NCBI RefSeq assembly: GCF_029227915.1
Contig: NC_079876.1
Coordinates: 10,108,001-10,172,000 of the forward strand
Reading direction: 5' to 3'
Source: Hydractinia symbiolongicarpus
Taxonomy: Eukaryota; Cnidaria; Hydrozoa; Anthoathecata; Hydractiniidae
DNA length: 64,000 nucleotides
Shown: one piece after another, positions 20,482 through 34,440 of the stretch
Layout of the letters: every line of letters begins with the position of its first letter
Position numbering within the stretch: position 1 is the first letter of the stretch
The notes under the pieces: model-generated
What the model saw: only the letters and a program-made list of their open reading frames with translations
Databases searched by the model: none
What the model was told of the DNA's origin: nothing
Program-made: the position numbers and the translations under genes

Positions 20482-20499
20482 CGCCTTAACGTCGCCGAG
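20482..20499 (-). repeat. Right terminal inverted repeat (18 bp)
   Basis: Read on the minus strand it is CTCGGCGACGTTAAGGCG, the partner of 12003-12020 with one mismatch. It is followed on the plus strand by TG and then by satellite sequence in phase. Confidence 0.9.
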
Positions 20500-21734
20500 T
20501 GACACCGTTACAAAATCAATAAAATATATTTTTTGAAACTGTCGCTATTTCTTCAGCGCGCGATAACGGCTAGGATTGGTCCCCCAGGAAAAAATGACTT
20601 ATTAATCTAAATTTTTAAATGAAGCGCTACCACAGCGCGCAGTGTAATCGCTGAGTTCCGGCAATCATGTCAAATTAAGAAGAATGTTTTTCTTGGAATC
20701 CAATTTTTTTCATTTATCACATTTATCAGGTCACAGTTCAAAGTTAGTTCAATTAAGTCCCACAGTCAATTGTTTCACTGTTAAAAGCAATGCAACCTAG
20801 TAATATCAGATAAATATCGCTAAATACATGTTGGTACGAATATGTGACCCAACAGTTGTAACTCAAACGGACAGACACCGCTACAAAGTCAATAAAATGT
20901 AGTTTTTAAAACTATCGCTATTTCTTCAGCGCGCGATAACGAATAGGATTGGTCCCACAGTAAAAAATGACTTATTAATCTAAATTTTTAAATGAAGCGC
21001 TAACACAGCGCGAAGTGTAATCGCTGAGTTCCGGCAATCCCGTCAAATTAAGAAGAATGTTATTTCTTAGAAACCAATTGACTCATTTATCACATTGATC
21101 AGGTCACAGTCCAAAGTTAGTTCAATTAATCCCACAGTCAATCGTTTCATTGTTAAAAGCGATGCAACCTAGTAATATCTGAAAAATATCGCTAAATACA
21201 TGTTACATGTTGGTACGAATAGCTGACCCAACCGTTGTAACTCAAACGCACTGACACCGTTAGAAAGTCAATGAAATGTAGTTTTTGAAACTGTCGCTAT
21301 TTCTTCAGCGCGCGATAACGGCTAGGATTGGTCTCACAGTAAAGAATGACTTATTTATCTAAATTTTTAAATGAAGCGCTACCACAGCGCCCAGTGTAAT
21401 CGCTGAGTTCCGGCAAACCCGTCAAATTAAGAAGAATGTTATTTCTTGTAATTCAATTGTCTCATTTATCATATTTATCAGGTCGCAGTCCAAAGTTTGT
21501 TCAATTACGTCCCACAGTCAATCGTTTTATTGTTAAAAGCGATGAAACCTAGTAATATCGGAAAAATATCGCTAAATACATGTTGGTACGAATAGGTGAC
21601 CCAACCGTTGTAACTCAAGCGGACTGACACCGTTAGAAAGCCAATGAAATGTAGTTTTTGAAACTGTCGCTATTTCTTCAGCGCGCGATAACGGCTAGGA
21701 TTGGTCCCCCAGGAAAAAATGACTTATTAATCTA

Positions 21735-24700
21735 AATTTTTAAATGAAGCGCTAACACAGCGCGAAGTGTAATCGCTGAGTTCCGGCAATCACGTCAAAT
21801 TAAGAAGAATGTTATTTCTTGGAGTCCAATTTTCTCATTTATCACATTTATCAGGTCAGAGTCCAAAGTTAGTTCAACTAAGTCCCACAGGCAGTCGTTT
21901 CATTGTTAAAAGCGATGCAACCTAGTAATATCAAAACAAATATCGCTAAATACATGTTGGTACGGATACGTGACCCAACCGTTGTAACTCAAACGGACTG
22001 ACACCGTTAGAAAGTCAATGAAATGTAGTTTAAGAAACTGTCGATATTCCTTCAGCGCGCGATAACGGCTAGGATTGGTCTCACAGTAAAGAATGACTTA
22101 TTTATCTAAATTTTTAAATGAAGCGCTACCACAGCGCCCAGTGTAATCGCTGAGTTCCGGCAAACCCGTCAAATTAAAAAGAATGTTATTTCTTAGAGCC
22201 CAATTGTCTCATTTATCACATTTATCAGGTCACAGTTCAAAGTTTGTTCAATTAAGTCCCACAGTCAATCGTTTCATTGTAAAAAGCGATGCAACCTAGT
22301 AATATCGGAAAAATATCGCTAAATACATGTTGGTACGAATAGGTGACCCAACCGTTGTAACTCAAGCGGACTGACACCGCTAGAAAGTCAATGAAATGTA
22401 GTTTATGAAACTGTTGATATTTCTTCAGCGCGCGATAACGGCTAGGATTGGTCCTACAGTAAAGAATGACTTATTTATCTAAATTTTTAAATGAAACGCT
22501 ACCACAGCGCCCAGTGTAATCGCTGAGTTCCGGCAATCCCGTCAAATTAAGAAGAATGTTATTTCTTAGAAACCAATTGACTCATTTATCACATTTATCA
22601 GGTCACAGTCCAAAGTTAGTTCAATTAATCCCACAGTCAATCGTTTCATTGTTAAAAGCGATGCAACCTAGTAATATCTGAAAAATATCGCTAAATACAT
22701 GTTACATGTTGCTACGAATAGCTGACCCAACCGTTGTAACTCAAACGGACTGACACCGTTAGAAAGTCAATGAAATGTAGTTTTTGAAACTGTCGCTATT
22801 TCTTCAGCGCGCGATAACGGCTAGGATTGGTCCCCCAGGAAAAAATGACTTATTAATCTCAATTTTTAAATGAAGCGCTACCACAGCGCGCAGTGTAATC
22901 GCTGAGTTCCTGCAATCATGTCAAATTAAGAAGAATGTTATTTCTTGGAGTCCAATTTTTTTCATTTATCACATTTATCAGGTCACAGTCCAAAGTTAGT
23001 TCAATTAAGTCCCACAGTCAATCGTTTCACTGTTAAAAGCGATGCAACCTAGTAATATCAGATAAATATTGCTAAATACATGTTGGTACGAATATGTGAC
23101 CCAACCGTTGTTACTCAAACGGACTGACACCGCTACAAAGTCAATGAAATGTAGTTTTTAAAACTATCGCTATTTCTTCAGCGCGCGATAAAAGCTAGGT
23201 TTGGTCCCACAGTAAAGAATGACTTATTTATCGAATTTTTTAAATGAAGCGCTACCACGGCGTCCAGTGTAATCGCTGAGCTCCGGCAATCCCGTCAAAT
23301 TAAGAAGAATGTTATTTCTTGCAGTCCAATTGTCTCATTTATCACATTTATCAGGTCACAGTCCAAAGTTAGTTCAATTAAGTCCCACAGTCAATCGTTT
23401 CATTGTTAAAAGCGATGCAACCTAGTAATATCAAAAAAAATATCGCTAAATACATGTTGCTACGTATATGTGACCCAACCGTTGTAACTCAAACGGGCTG
23501 ACACCGTTAGAAAGTCAATGAAATGTAGTTTTTGAAACTGTCGCTATTACTTCAGCGTGCGATAACGGCTAGGATTGGTCCCACAGTAAAAAATGACTTA
23601 TTAATCTAAATTTTTGAATGAAGTGTTACTACAGCGCCCAGTGTAATCGCTGAGTTCCGGCAATCATGTCAAATTGAGAAGAATGTTATTTCTTGGAGTC
23701 CAATTTTTTTCATTTATCACATTTATCAGGTCACAGTTCAAAGTTAGTTCAATTAAGTCCCACAGTCAATCGTTTTACTGTTAAAAGCGATGCAACCTAG
23801 TAATATCAGATAAATATCGCTAAATACGTGTTGGTACGAATATGTGACCCAACAGTTGTAACTCAAACAGAGAGACACCGCTACAAAGTCAATGAAATGT
23901 AGCTTTTAAAACTATCGCTATTTCTTCAGCGCGCGATAACGGATAGGATTAATCCCACAGTAAAGAATGACTTTTTTATCTAAATTTTTAAATGAAGCGC
24001 TACCACAGCGCCCAGTATAATCACTGAGTTCCGGCAATCACGTCAAATTAAGAAGAATGTTATTTCTTGGAGTCCAATTGTCTCATTTAACATATTTATC
24101 AGGTCGCAGTCTAAAGTTTGTTCAATTAAGTCCTACAGTCAATCGTTTCATTTTTAAAAGCGATGCAACCTAGTAATATCGGAAGAATATCGCTAAATAC
24201 ATTTTGGTACGAATAGGTGACCCAACCGTTGTAACTCAAACGGACTGACACCGTTAGAAAGTCAATGAAATGTAGTTTTTGAAACTGTCGCTATTTCTTC
24301 AGCGCGCGATAACGGCTAGGATCGGTCCCACAGTAAAGAATGACTTATTTGTCTAAATTTTTAAATGAAGCGCTACCACAGCGCCCAGTATAATCGCTGA
24401 GTTCCGTCAATCACGTCAAATAAAGAAGAATGTTATTTCTTGGAGTCCAATTTTTTTCATTTATCACATTTATCAGGTCACAGTTCAAAGTTAGTTCAAT
24501 TAAGTCCCACAGTCAATCGTTTTACTGTTAAAAGCGATGCAACCTAGTAATATCAGATAAATATCGCTAAATACGTGTTGGTACGAATATGTGACCCAAC
24601 AGTTGTAACTCAAACGGAGAGACACCGCTACAAAGTCAATGAAATGTAGTTTTTAAAACTATCGCTATTTTGCAGCGCGCGATAACGGATAGGATTGGTC

Positions 24701-27372
24701 CCACAGTAAAAAATGACTTTTTTATCTAAATTTTTAAATGAAGCGCTACCACAGCGCCCAGTATAATCACTGAGTTCCGGCAATCACGTCAAATTAAGAA
24801 GAATGTTATTTCTTGGAGTCCAATTGTCTCATTTATCATATTTATCACGTCGCAGTCCAAAGTTTGTTCAATTAAGTCCCACAGTCAATCGTTTCATTGT
24901 TAAAAGCGATGCAACCTAGTATTATCAAAAAAAATATCGCTGAATACATGTTGGTACGAATATGTAAGGCAACCGTTGTAACTCAAACGGACTGACATCG
25001 CTACAAAGTCAATGAAATGTAGTTTTCGAAACTATCGCTATTTCTTCAGCGCGCGATAACGGCTAGGATCGGTCCCACAGTAAAGAATGACTTATTTGTC
25101 TAAATTTTTAAATGAAGCGCTACCACAGCGCCCAGTATAATCGCTGAGTTCCGTCAATCACGTCAAATAAAGAAGAATGTTATTTCTTGGAGTCCAATTT
25201 TTTTCATTTATCACATTTATCAGGTCACAGTTCAAAGTTAGTTCAATTAAGTCCCACAGTCAATCGTTTTACTGTTAAAAGCGATGCAACCTAGTAATAT
25301 CAGATAAATATCGCTAAATACGTGTTGGTACGAATATGTGACCCAACAGTTGTAACTCAAACGGAGAGACACCGCTACAAAGTCAATGAAATGTAGTTTT
25401 TAAAACTATCGCTATTTTGCAGCGCGCGATAACGGATAGGATTGGTCCCACAGTAAAAAATGACTTTTTTATCTAAATTTTTAAATGAAGCGCTACCACA
25501 GCGCCCAGTATAATCACTGAGTTCCGGCAATCACGTCAAATTAAGAAGAATGTTATATCTTGGAGTCCAATTGTCTCATTTATCATATTTATCAGGTCGC
25601 AGTCCAAAGTTTGTTCAATTAAGTCCTACAGTCAATCGTTTCATTGTTAAAAGCGATGCAACCTGGTAATATCGGAAGAATATCGCTAAATACATGTTGG
25701 AACGAATAGGTGACCCAACCGTTGTAACTCAAACGGAATGACACCGTTAGAAAGTCAATGAAATGTACTTTTTTGAAACTGTCGCTATTTCTTCAGCGCG
25801 CGATAACGGCTAGGATTGGTCCCCCAGGAAAAAATGACTTATTAATCTAAATTTTTAAATGAAGCGCTACCACAGCGCGAAGTGTAATCGCTGAGTTCCG
25901 GCAATCACGTCAAATTAAGAAGAATGTTATTTCTTGGAGTCCAATTTTCTCATTTATCACATTTATCAGGTCAGAGTCCAAAGTTAGTTCAACTAAGTCC
26001 CACAGGCAGTCGTTTCATTGTTAAAAGCGATGCAACCTAGTAATATCAAAACAAATATCGCTAAATACATGTTGGTACGGATACGTGACCCAACCGTTGT
26101 AACTCAAACGGACTGACACCGTTAGAAAGTCAATGAAATGTAGTTTAAGAAACTGTCGATATTCCTTCAGCGCGCGATAACGGCTAGGATTGGTCTCACA
26201 GTAAAGAATGACTTATTTATCTAAATTTTTAAATGAAGCGCTACCACAGCGCCCAGTGTAATCGCTGAGTTCCGTCAAACCCGTCAAATTAAAAAGAATG
26301 TTATTTCTTAGAGCCCAATTGTCTCATTTATCACATTTATCAGGTCACAGTTCAAAGTTTGTTCAATTAAGTCCCACAGTCAATCGTTTCATTGTAAAAA
26401 GCGATGCAACCTAGTAATATCGGAAAAATATCGCTAAATACATGTTGGTACGAATAGGTGACCCAACCGTTGTAACTCAAGCGGACTGACACCGCTAGAA
26501 AGTCAATGAAATGTAGTTTATGAAACTGTTGATATTTCTTCAGCGCGCGATAACGGCTAGGATTGGTCCTACAGTAAAGAATGACTTATTTATCTAAATT
26601 TTTAAATGAAACGCTACCACAGCGCCCAGTGTAATCGCTGAGTTCCGGCAATCCCGTCAAATTAAGAAGAATGTTATTTCTTAGAAACCAATTGACTCAT
26701 TTATCACATTTATCAGGTCACAGTCCAAAGTTAGTTCAATTAATCCCACAGTCAATCGTTTCATTGTTAAAAGCGATGCAACCTAGTAATATCTGAAAAA
26801 TATCGCTAAATACATGTTACATGTTGCTACGAATAGCTGACCCAACCGTTGTAACTCAAACGGACTGACACCGTTAGAAAGTCAATGAAATGTAGTTTTT
26901 GAAACTGTCGCTATTTCTTCAGCGCGCGATAACGGCTAGGATTGGTCCCCCAGGAAAAAATGACTTATTAATCTCAATTTTTAAATGAAGCGCTACCACA
27001 GCGCGCAGTGTAATCGCTGAGTTCCTGCAATCATGTCAAATTAAGAAGAATGTTATTTCTTGGAGTCCAATTTTTTTCATTTATCACATTTATCAGGTCA
27101 CAGTCCAAAGTTAGTTCAATTAAGTCCCACAGTCAATCGTTTCACTGTTAAAAGCGATGCAACCTAGTAATATCAGATAAATATCGCTAAATACATGTTG
27201 GTACGAATATGTGACCCAACCGTTGTAACTCAAACGGACTGACACCGCTACAAAGTCAATGAAATGTAGTTTTTAAAACTATCGCTATTTCTTCAGCGCG
27301 CGATAACAGCTAGGTTTGGTCCCACAGTAAAGAATGACTTATTTATCGAATTTTTTAAATGAAGCGCTACCA
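21735..27372 (+). repeat. HOR: 21735-23257 duplicated at 25850-27372
   Basis: Four monomers are repeated with an offset of 4,115 bp (11 monomers). Shared rare markers are TCAGAGTCC (21856 and 25971), CACAGGCAGTCG, GGTACGGATACGTG, the ACATGTTACATGTTGCTACG junction (22697 and 26812) and TTTATCGAATTTTTTAAATG. The copies part at CACGGCGTCC versus CACAGCGCCC. Only a handful of differences is visible. Confidence 0.75.
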
Positions 27373-30300
27373 CAGCGCCCAGTATAATCACTGAGTTCCG
27401 GCAATCACGTCAAATTAAGAAGAATGTTATTTCTTGGAGTCCAATTGTCTCATTTAACATATTTATCAGGTCGCAGTCTAAAGTTTGTTCAATTAAGTCC
27501 TACAGTCAATCGTTTCATTTTTAAAAGCGATGCAACCTAGTAATATCGGAAGAATATCGCTAAATACATTTTGGTACGAATAGGTGACCCAACCGTTGTA
27601 ACTCAAACGGACTGACACCGTTAGAAAGTCAATGAAATGTAGTTTTTGAAACTGTCGCTATTTCTTCAGCGCGCGATAACGGCTAGGATTGGTCCCCCAG
27701 GAAAAAATGACTTATTAATCTAAATTTTTTAATGAAGCGCTACCACAGCGCGCAGTGTAATCGCTGAGTTCCGGCAATCATGTCAAATAAAGAAGAATGT
27801 TATTTCTTGGAATCCAATTTTTCATTTATCACATTTATCAGGTCACAGTTCAAAGTTAGTTCAAATAAATCCCACAGTCAATTGTTTCACTGTTAAAAGC
27901 GATGCAACCTAGTAATATCAGATAAATATCGCTAAATACATGTTGGTACGAATATGTGACCCAATAGTTGTAACTCAAACGGACAGACACCGCTACAAAG
28001 TCAATGAAATGTAGTTTTTAAAACTATCGCTATTTCTTCAGCGCGCGATAACGGATAGGATTGGTCCCACAGTAAAGAATGACTTTTTTATCTAAATTTT
28101 TAAATGAAGCGCTACCACAGCGCCCAGTATAATCACTGAGTTCTGGCAATCACGTCAAATTAAGAAGAATGTTATTTCTTGGAGTCCAGTTGTCTCATTT
28201 ATCATATTTATCACGTCGCAGTCCAAAGTTTGTTCAATTAAGTCCCACAGTCAATCGTTTCATTGTTAAAAGCGATGCAACCTAGTATTATTAAAAAAAA
28301 TATCGCTGAATACATGTTGGTACGAATATGTAAGGCAACCGTTGTAACTCAAACGGACTAACATCGCTACAAAGTCAATGAAATGTAGTTTTCGAAACTA
28401 TCGCTATATCTTCAGCGCGCGATAACGGCTAGGATCAGTCCCACAGTAAAGAATGACTTATTTGTCTAAATTTTTAAATGAAGCGCTACCACAGCGCCCA
28501 GTATAATCGCTGAGTTCCGTCAATCACGTCAAATAAAGAAGAATGTTATTTCTTGGAGTCCAATTTTTTTCATTTATCACATTTATCAGGTCACAGTTCA
28601 AAGTTAGTTCAATTAAGTCCCACAGTCAATCGTTTTACTGTTAAAAGCGATGCAACCTAGTAATATCAGATAAATATCGCTAAATACGTGTTGGTACGAA
28701 TATGTGACCCAACAGTTGTAACTCAAACGGAGAGACACCGCTACAAAGTCAATGAAATGTAGTTTTTAAAACTATCGCTATTTTGCAGCGCGCGATAACG
28801 GATAGGATTGGTCCCACAGTAAAAAATGACTTTTTTATCTAAATTTTTAAATGAAGCGCTACCACAGCGCCCAGTATAATCACTGAGTTCCGGCAATCAC
28901 GTCAAATTAAGAAGAATGTTATTTCTTGGAGTCCAATTGTCTCATTTATCATATTTATCAGGTCGCAGTCCAAAGTTTGTTCAATTAAGTCCTACAGTCA
29001 ATCGTTTCATTGTTAAAAGCGATGCAACCTGGTAATATCGGAAGAATATCGCTAAATACATGTTGGAACGAATAGGTGACCCAACCGTTGTAACTCAAAC
29101 GGAATGACACCGTTAGAAAGTCAATGAAATGTACTTTTTTGAAACTGTCGCTATTTCTTCAACGCGCGATAACGGCTAGGATTGGTCCCCCAGGAAAAAA
29201 TGACTTATTAATCTAAATTTTTTAATGAAGCGCTACCACAGCGCGCAGTGTAATCGCTGAGTTCCGGCAATCATGTCAAATAAAGAAGAATGTTATTTCT
29301 TGGAATCCAATTTTTTTCATTTATCACATTTATCAGGTCACAGTTCAAAGTTAGTTCAATTAAATCCTACAGTCAATTGTTTCACTGTTAAAAGCGATGC
29401 AACCTAGTAATATCAGATAAATATCGCTAAATACATGTTGGTACGAATATGTGACCCAACAGTTGTAACTCAAACGGACAGACACTGCTACAAAGTCAAT
29501 GAAATGTAGTTTTTAAAACTATCGCTATTTCTTCAGCGCGCGATAACGGATAGGATTGGTCCCACAGTAAAGAAAGACTTTTTTATCTAAATTTTTAAAT
29601 GAAGCGCTACCACAGCGCCCAGTATAATCACTGAGTTCCGGCAATCACGTCAAATTAAGAAGAATGTTATTTCTTGGAGTCCAATTGTCTCATTTATCAT
29701 CTTTATCAGGTCGCAGTCCAAAGTTTGTTCAATTAAGTCCCACAGTCAATCGTTTCATTGTTAAAAGCGATGCAACCTAGTAATATCAAAAAAAATATCG
29801 CTGAATACATGTTGGTACGAATATGTAAGGCAACCGTTGTAACTCAAACGGACTGACACCGTTAGAAAGTCAATGAAATGTAGTTTATGAAACTGTTGAT
29901 ATTTCTTCAGCGCGCGATAACGGCTAGGATTGGTCCTACAGTAAAGAATGACTTATTTATCTAAATTTTTAAATGAAACGCTACCACAGCGCCCAGTGTA
30001 ATCGCTGAGTTCCGGCAATCCCGTCAAATTAAGAAGAATGTTATTTCTTAGAAACCAATTGACTCATTTATCACATTTATCAGGTCACAGTCCAAAGTTA
30101 GTTCAATTAATCCCACAGTCAATCGTTTCATTGTTAAAAGCGATGCAACCTAGTAATATCTGAAAAATATCGCTAAATACATGTTACATGTTGCTACGAT
30201 TAGCTGACCCAACCGTTGTAACTCAAACGGACTGACACCGTTAGAAAGTCAATGAAATGTAGTTTTTGAAACTGTCGCTATTTCTTCAACGCGCAATAAC

Positions 30301-33300
30301 GGCTAGGATTGGTCACCCAGGAAAAAATGACTAATCAATCTAAATTTTTAAATGAAGCGCTACCACAGCGCGCAGTGTAATCGCTGAGTTCCGGCAATCA
30401 TGTCAAATTAAGAAGAATGTTATTTCTTGGAATCCAATTTTTTTCATTTATCACATTTACCAGGTCACAGTTCAAAGTTAGTTCAATTAAGTCCCACAGT
30501 CAATCGTTTCACTGTTAAAAGCGATGCAACCTAGTAATATCAGAAAAATATCGCTAAATACATGTTGGTACGAATAGGTGATCCAACCGTTGTAACTCAA
30601 ACAGACTGACACCGTTAGAAAGTCAGTGAAATGTTGTTTTTCAGATTGTCGCTATTTTTCAGCGCGCGATAACGGCTAGGATTGCTCCCACAGTAAAGAA
30701 TGACTTATTTATCTAAATTTTTAAATGAAGCGCTACCACTGCGTCCAGTGTAATTGCTGAGTTCCGGCAATCCCGTCAAATTAAGAAGAATGTTATTTCT
30801 TGGAGTCCAATTGTCTCATTTATCACATTTATCAGGTCACAGTCCATATGTTAGTTCATTTAAGTCCCACAGTCATTCGTTTCATTGTTAAAAGCGATGC
30901 AACCTAGAAATATAAAAAAATATCGCTAAATACATGTTGGTACGAATATGTGACCCAACCGTTGTAACTCAAACAGACTGACACCGTTAGAAAGTCAATG
31001 AAATGTAGTTTTTGAAACTGTCGCTATTTCTTCAGCGCGCGATAACGGCTAGGATTGGTCCCACAGTAAAAAATTATTTATTAATCTAAATTTTTATATG
31101 AAGTGCTACCACAGCGCCCAGTGTAATCGCTGGGTTCCGGCAATCATGTCAAATTGAGAAGAATGTTATTTCTTGGAGTCCAATTTTCTCATTTATTACA
31201 CTTATTAGGTCACAGCCCAAAGTTAGTTCAATTAAGTCCCACAGTCAATATTTTCATTGTTAAAAGCGATGCAACCTAGTTATATCAAAAAAAATATCGC
31301 TAAATACATGTTGTTACGAATATGTGACCCAACCGTTGTAACTCAAACGGACTGACACCGTTAGAAAGTCAATGAAATGTAGTTTTTGAAACTGTCGCCA
31401 TTTCTTCAGCGCGCGATAAAGGCTAGGATTGGTCCCACAGTAAAAAATGACTTATTAATCTAAATTTTTGAATGATGTGTTACCACAGCGCCCAGTGTAA
31501 TCGCTGAGTTCCGGCAATCATGTCAAATTGAGAGGAATATTATTTCTTGGAGTCCAATTTTTTTCATTTATCACATTTATCAGGTCACAGTTCAAAGTTA
31601 GTTCAATTAAGTCCCACAGTCAATCGTTTTACTATTAAAAGCGATGCAACCTAGTAATATCAGATAAATATCGCTAAATACGTGTTGGTACGAATATGTG
31701 ACCCAACAGTTGTAACTCAAACGGACAGACACCGCTACAAAGTCAATGAAATGTAGTTTTTAAAACTATCGCTATTTCTTCAGCGCGCGATAACGGATAG
31801 GGTTGGTCCCACACTAAAGAATGACTTTTTTATCTAAATTTTTAAATGAAGCGCTACCACAGCGCCCAGTATAATCACTGAGTTCCGGCAATCACGTCAA
31901 ATTAAGAAGAATTTTATTTCTTGGAGTCCAATTTTTTTCATTTATCACATTTATCAGGTCACAGTTCAAAGTTAGTTCAATTAAGTCCCACAGTCAATCG
32001 TTTCATTGTTAAAAGCGATGCAACCTAGTAATATCGGAAGAATATCGCTAAATACATGTTGGTACGAATAGGTGACCCAACCGTTGTAACTCAAACGGAC
32101 TGACATCGTTAGAAAGTCAATGAAATGTATTTTTTGAAACTGTCGCTATTTCTTCAGCGCGCGATAACGGCTAGTATTGGTCCCCCAGGAAAAAATGACT
32201 TATTAATCTAAATTTTTAAATGAAGCGCTACCACAGCGCGCAGTGTAATCGCTGAGTTCCTGCAATCATGTCAAATTAAGAAGAATGTTATTTCTTGGAG
32301 TCCAATTTTTTTCATTTATCACATTTATCAGGTCACAGTCCAAAGTTAGTTCAATTAAGTCCCACAGTCAATCGTTTCACTGTTAAAAGCGATGCAACCT
32401 AGTAATATCAGATAAATATCGCTAAATACATGTTGGTACGAATATGTGACCCAACCGTTGTAACTCAAACGGACTGACACCGCTACAAAGTTAATGAAAT
32501 GTAGTTTTTAAAACTATCGCTATTTCTTCAGCGCGCGATAACAGCTAGGATTGGTCCCACAGTAAAGAATGACTTATTTATCGAATTTTTTAAAGAAGCG
32601 CTACCACGGCGTCCAGTGTAATCGCTGAGTTCCGGCAATCCCGTCAAATTAAGAAGAATGTTATTTCTTGCAGTCCAATTGTCTCATTTATCACATTTAT
32701 CAGGTCACAGTCCAAAGTTAGTTCAATTAAGTCCCACAGTCAATCGTTTCATTGTTAAAAGCGATGCAACCTAGTAATATCAAAAAAAATATCGCTAAAT
32801 ACATGTTGCTACGTATATGTGACCCAACCGTTGTAACTCAAACGGACTGACACCGTTAGAAAGTCAATGAAATGTAGTTTTTGAAACTGTCGCCATTACT
32901 TCAGCGTGCGATAACGGCTAGGATTTGTCCCACAGTAAAAAATGACTTAGTAATCTAAATTTTTGAATGAAGTGTTACCACAGCGCCCAGTGTAATCGCT
33001 GAGTTCCGGCAATCATGTCAAATTGAGAAGAATGTTATTTCTTGGAGTCCAATTTTTTTCATTTATCACATTTATCAGGTCACAGTTCAAAGTTAGTTCA
33101 ATTAAGTCCCACAGTCAATCGTTTTACTGTTAAAAGCGATGCAACCTAGTAATATCAGATAAATATCGCTAAATACGTGTTGGTACGAATATGTGACCCA
33201 ACAGTTGTAACTCAAACAGAGAGACACCGCTACAAAGTCAATGAAATGTAGCTTTTAAAACTATCGCTATTTCTTCAGCGCGCGATAACGGATAGGATTG

Positions 33301-34440
33301 GTCCCACAGTAAAGAATGACTTTTTTATCTAAATTTTTAAATGAAGCGCTACCACAGCGCCCAGTATAATCACTGAGTTCCGGCAATCACGTCAAATTAA
33401 GAAGAATGTTATTTCTTGGAGTCCAATTGACTCATTTATTATATTTATCAGGTCGCAGTCTAAAGTTTGTTCAATTAAGTCCTACAGTCAATCGTTTCAT
33501 TTTTAAAAGCGATGCAACCTAGTAATATCGGAAGAATATCGCTAAATACATGTTGGTACGAATAGGTGACCCAACCGTTGTAACTCAAACGGACTGACAC
33601 CGTTAGAAAGTCAATGAAATGTAGTTTTTGAAACTGTCGCTATTTCTTCAGCGCGCGATAACGGATAGGATTGGTCCCACAGTAAAGAATGACTTTTTTA
33701 TCTAAATTTTTAAATGAAGCGCTACCACAGCGCCCAGTATAATCACTGAGTTCTGGCAATCACGTCAAATTAAGAAGAATGTTATTTCTTGGAGTCCAAT
33801 TGTCTCATTTATCATATTTATCACGTCGCAGTCCAAAGTTTGTTCAATTAAGTCCCACAGTCAATTGTTTCATTGTTAAAAGCGATGCAACCTAGTATTA
33901 TCAAAAAAAATATCGCTGAATACATGTTGGTACGAATATGTAAGGCAACCGTTGTAACTCAAACGGACTGACATCGCTACAAAGTCAATGAAATGTAGTT
34001 TTCGAAACTATCGCTATTTCTTCAGCGCGCGATAACGGCTAGGATCGGTCCCACAGTAAAGAATGACTTATTTGTCTAAATTTTTAAATGAAGCGCTACC
34101 ACAGCGCCCAGTATAATCGCTGAGTTCCGTCAATCACGTCAAATAAAGAAGAATGTTATTTCTTGGAGTCCCATTTTTTTCATTTATCACATTTATCAGG
34201 TCGCAGTCCAAAGTTTGTTCAATTAAGTCCCACAGTCAATCGTTTCATTGTTAAAAGCGATGCAACCTAGTAATATCAAAAAAAATATCGCTGAATACAT
34301 GTTGGTACGAATATGTAAGGCAACCGTTGTAACTCAAACGGACTGACACCGCTACAAAGTCAATGAAATGTAGTTTTTGAAACTATCGCTATTTCTTCAG
34401 CGCGCGATAACGGCTAGGATCGGTCCCACAGTAAAGAATG

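Larger units (their letters stand above)
12003..20499 (+). mobile_element. DNA transposon with multi-exon transposase, 8,497 bp, superfamily not assigned
   Basis: The element interrupts one satellite monomer precisely. Its ends are inverted repeats, CTCGACGACGTTAAGGCG on the left and the same sequence with one change on the right, with a TG duplication outside them. It carries one plus-strand spliced transposase-like gene (13277-19115), about 1.2 kb of 5' non-coding DNA and about 1.4 kb of 3' non-coding DNA that contains nested repeats. The predicted protein resembles a family I know from cnidarian genomes, with conserved WHDGSS, FFKGDSPAAAFEAG and EPLHD-like blocks. I cannot place it in a named superfamily. 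The 2-bp duplication argues against TTAA, 8-bp (hAT, P) and 3-bp (Harbinger, CACTA) groups as usually defined. The gene in this copy is broken by two frameshifts. Confidence 0.92.
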
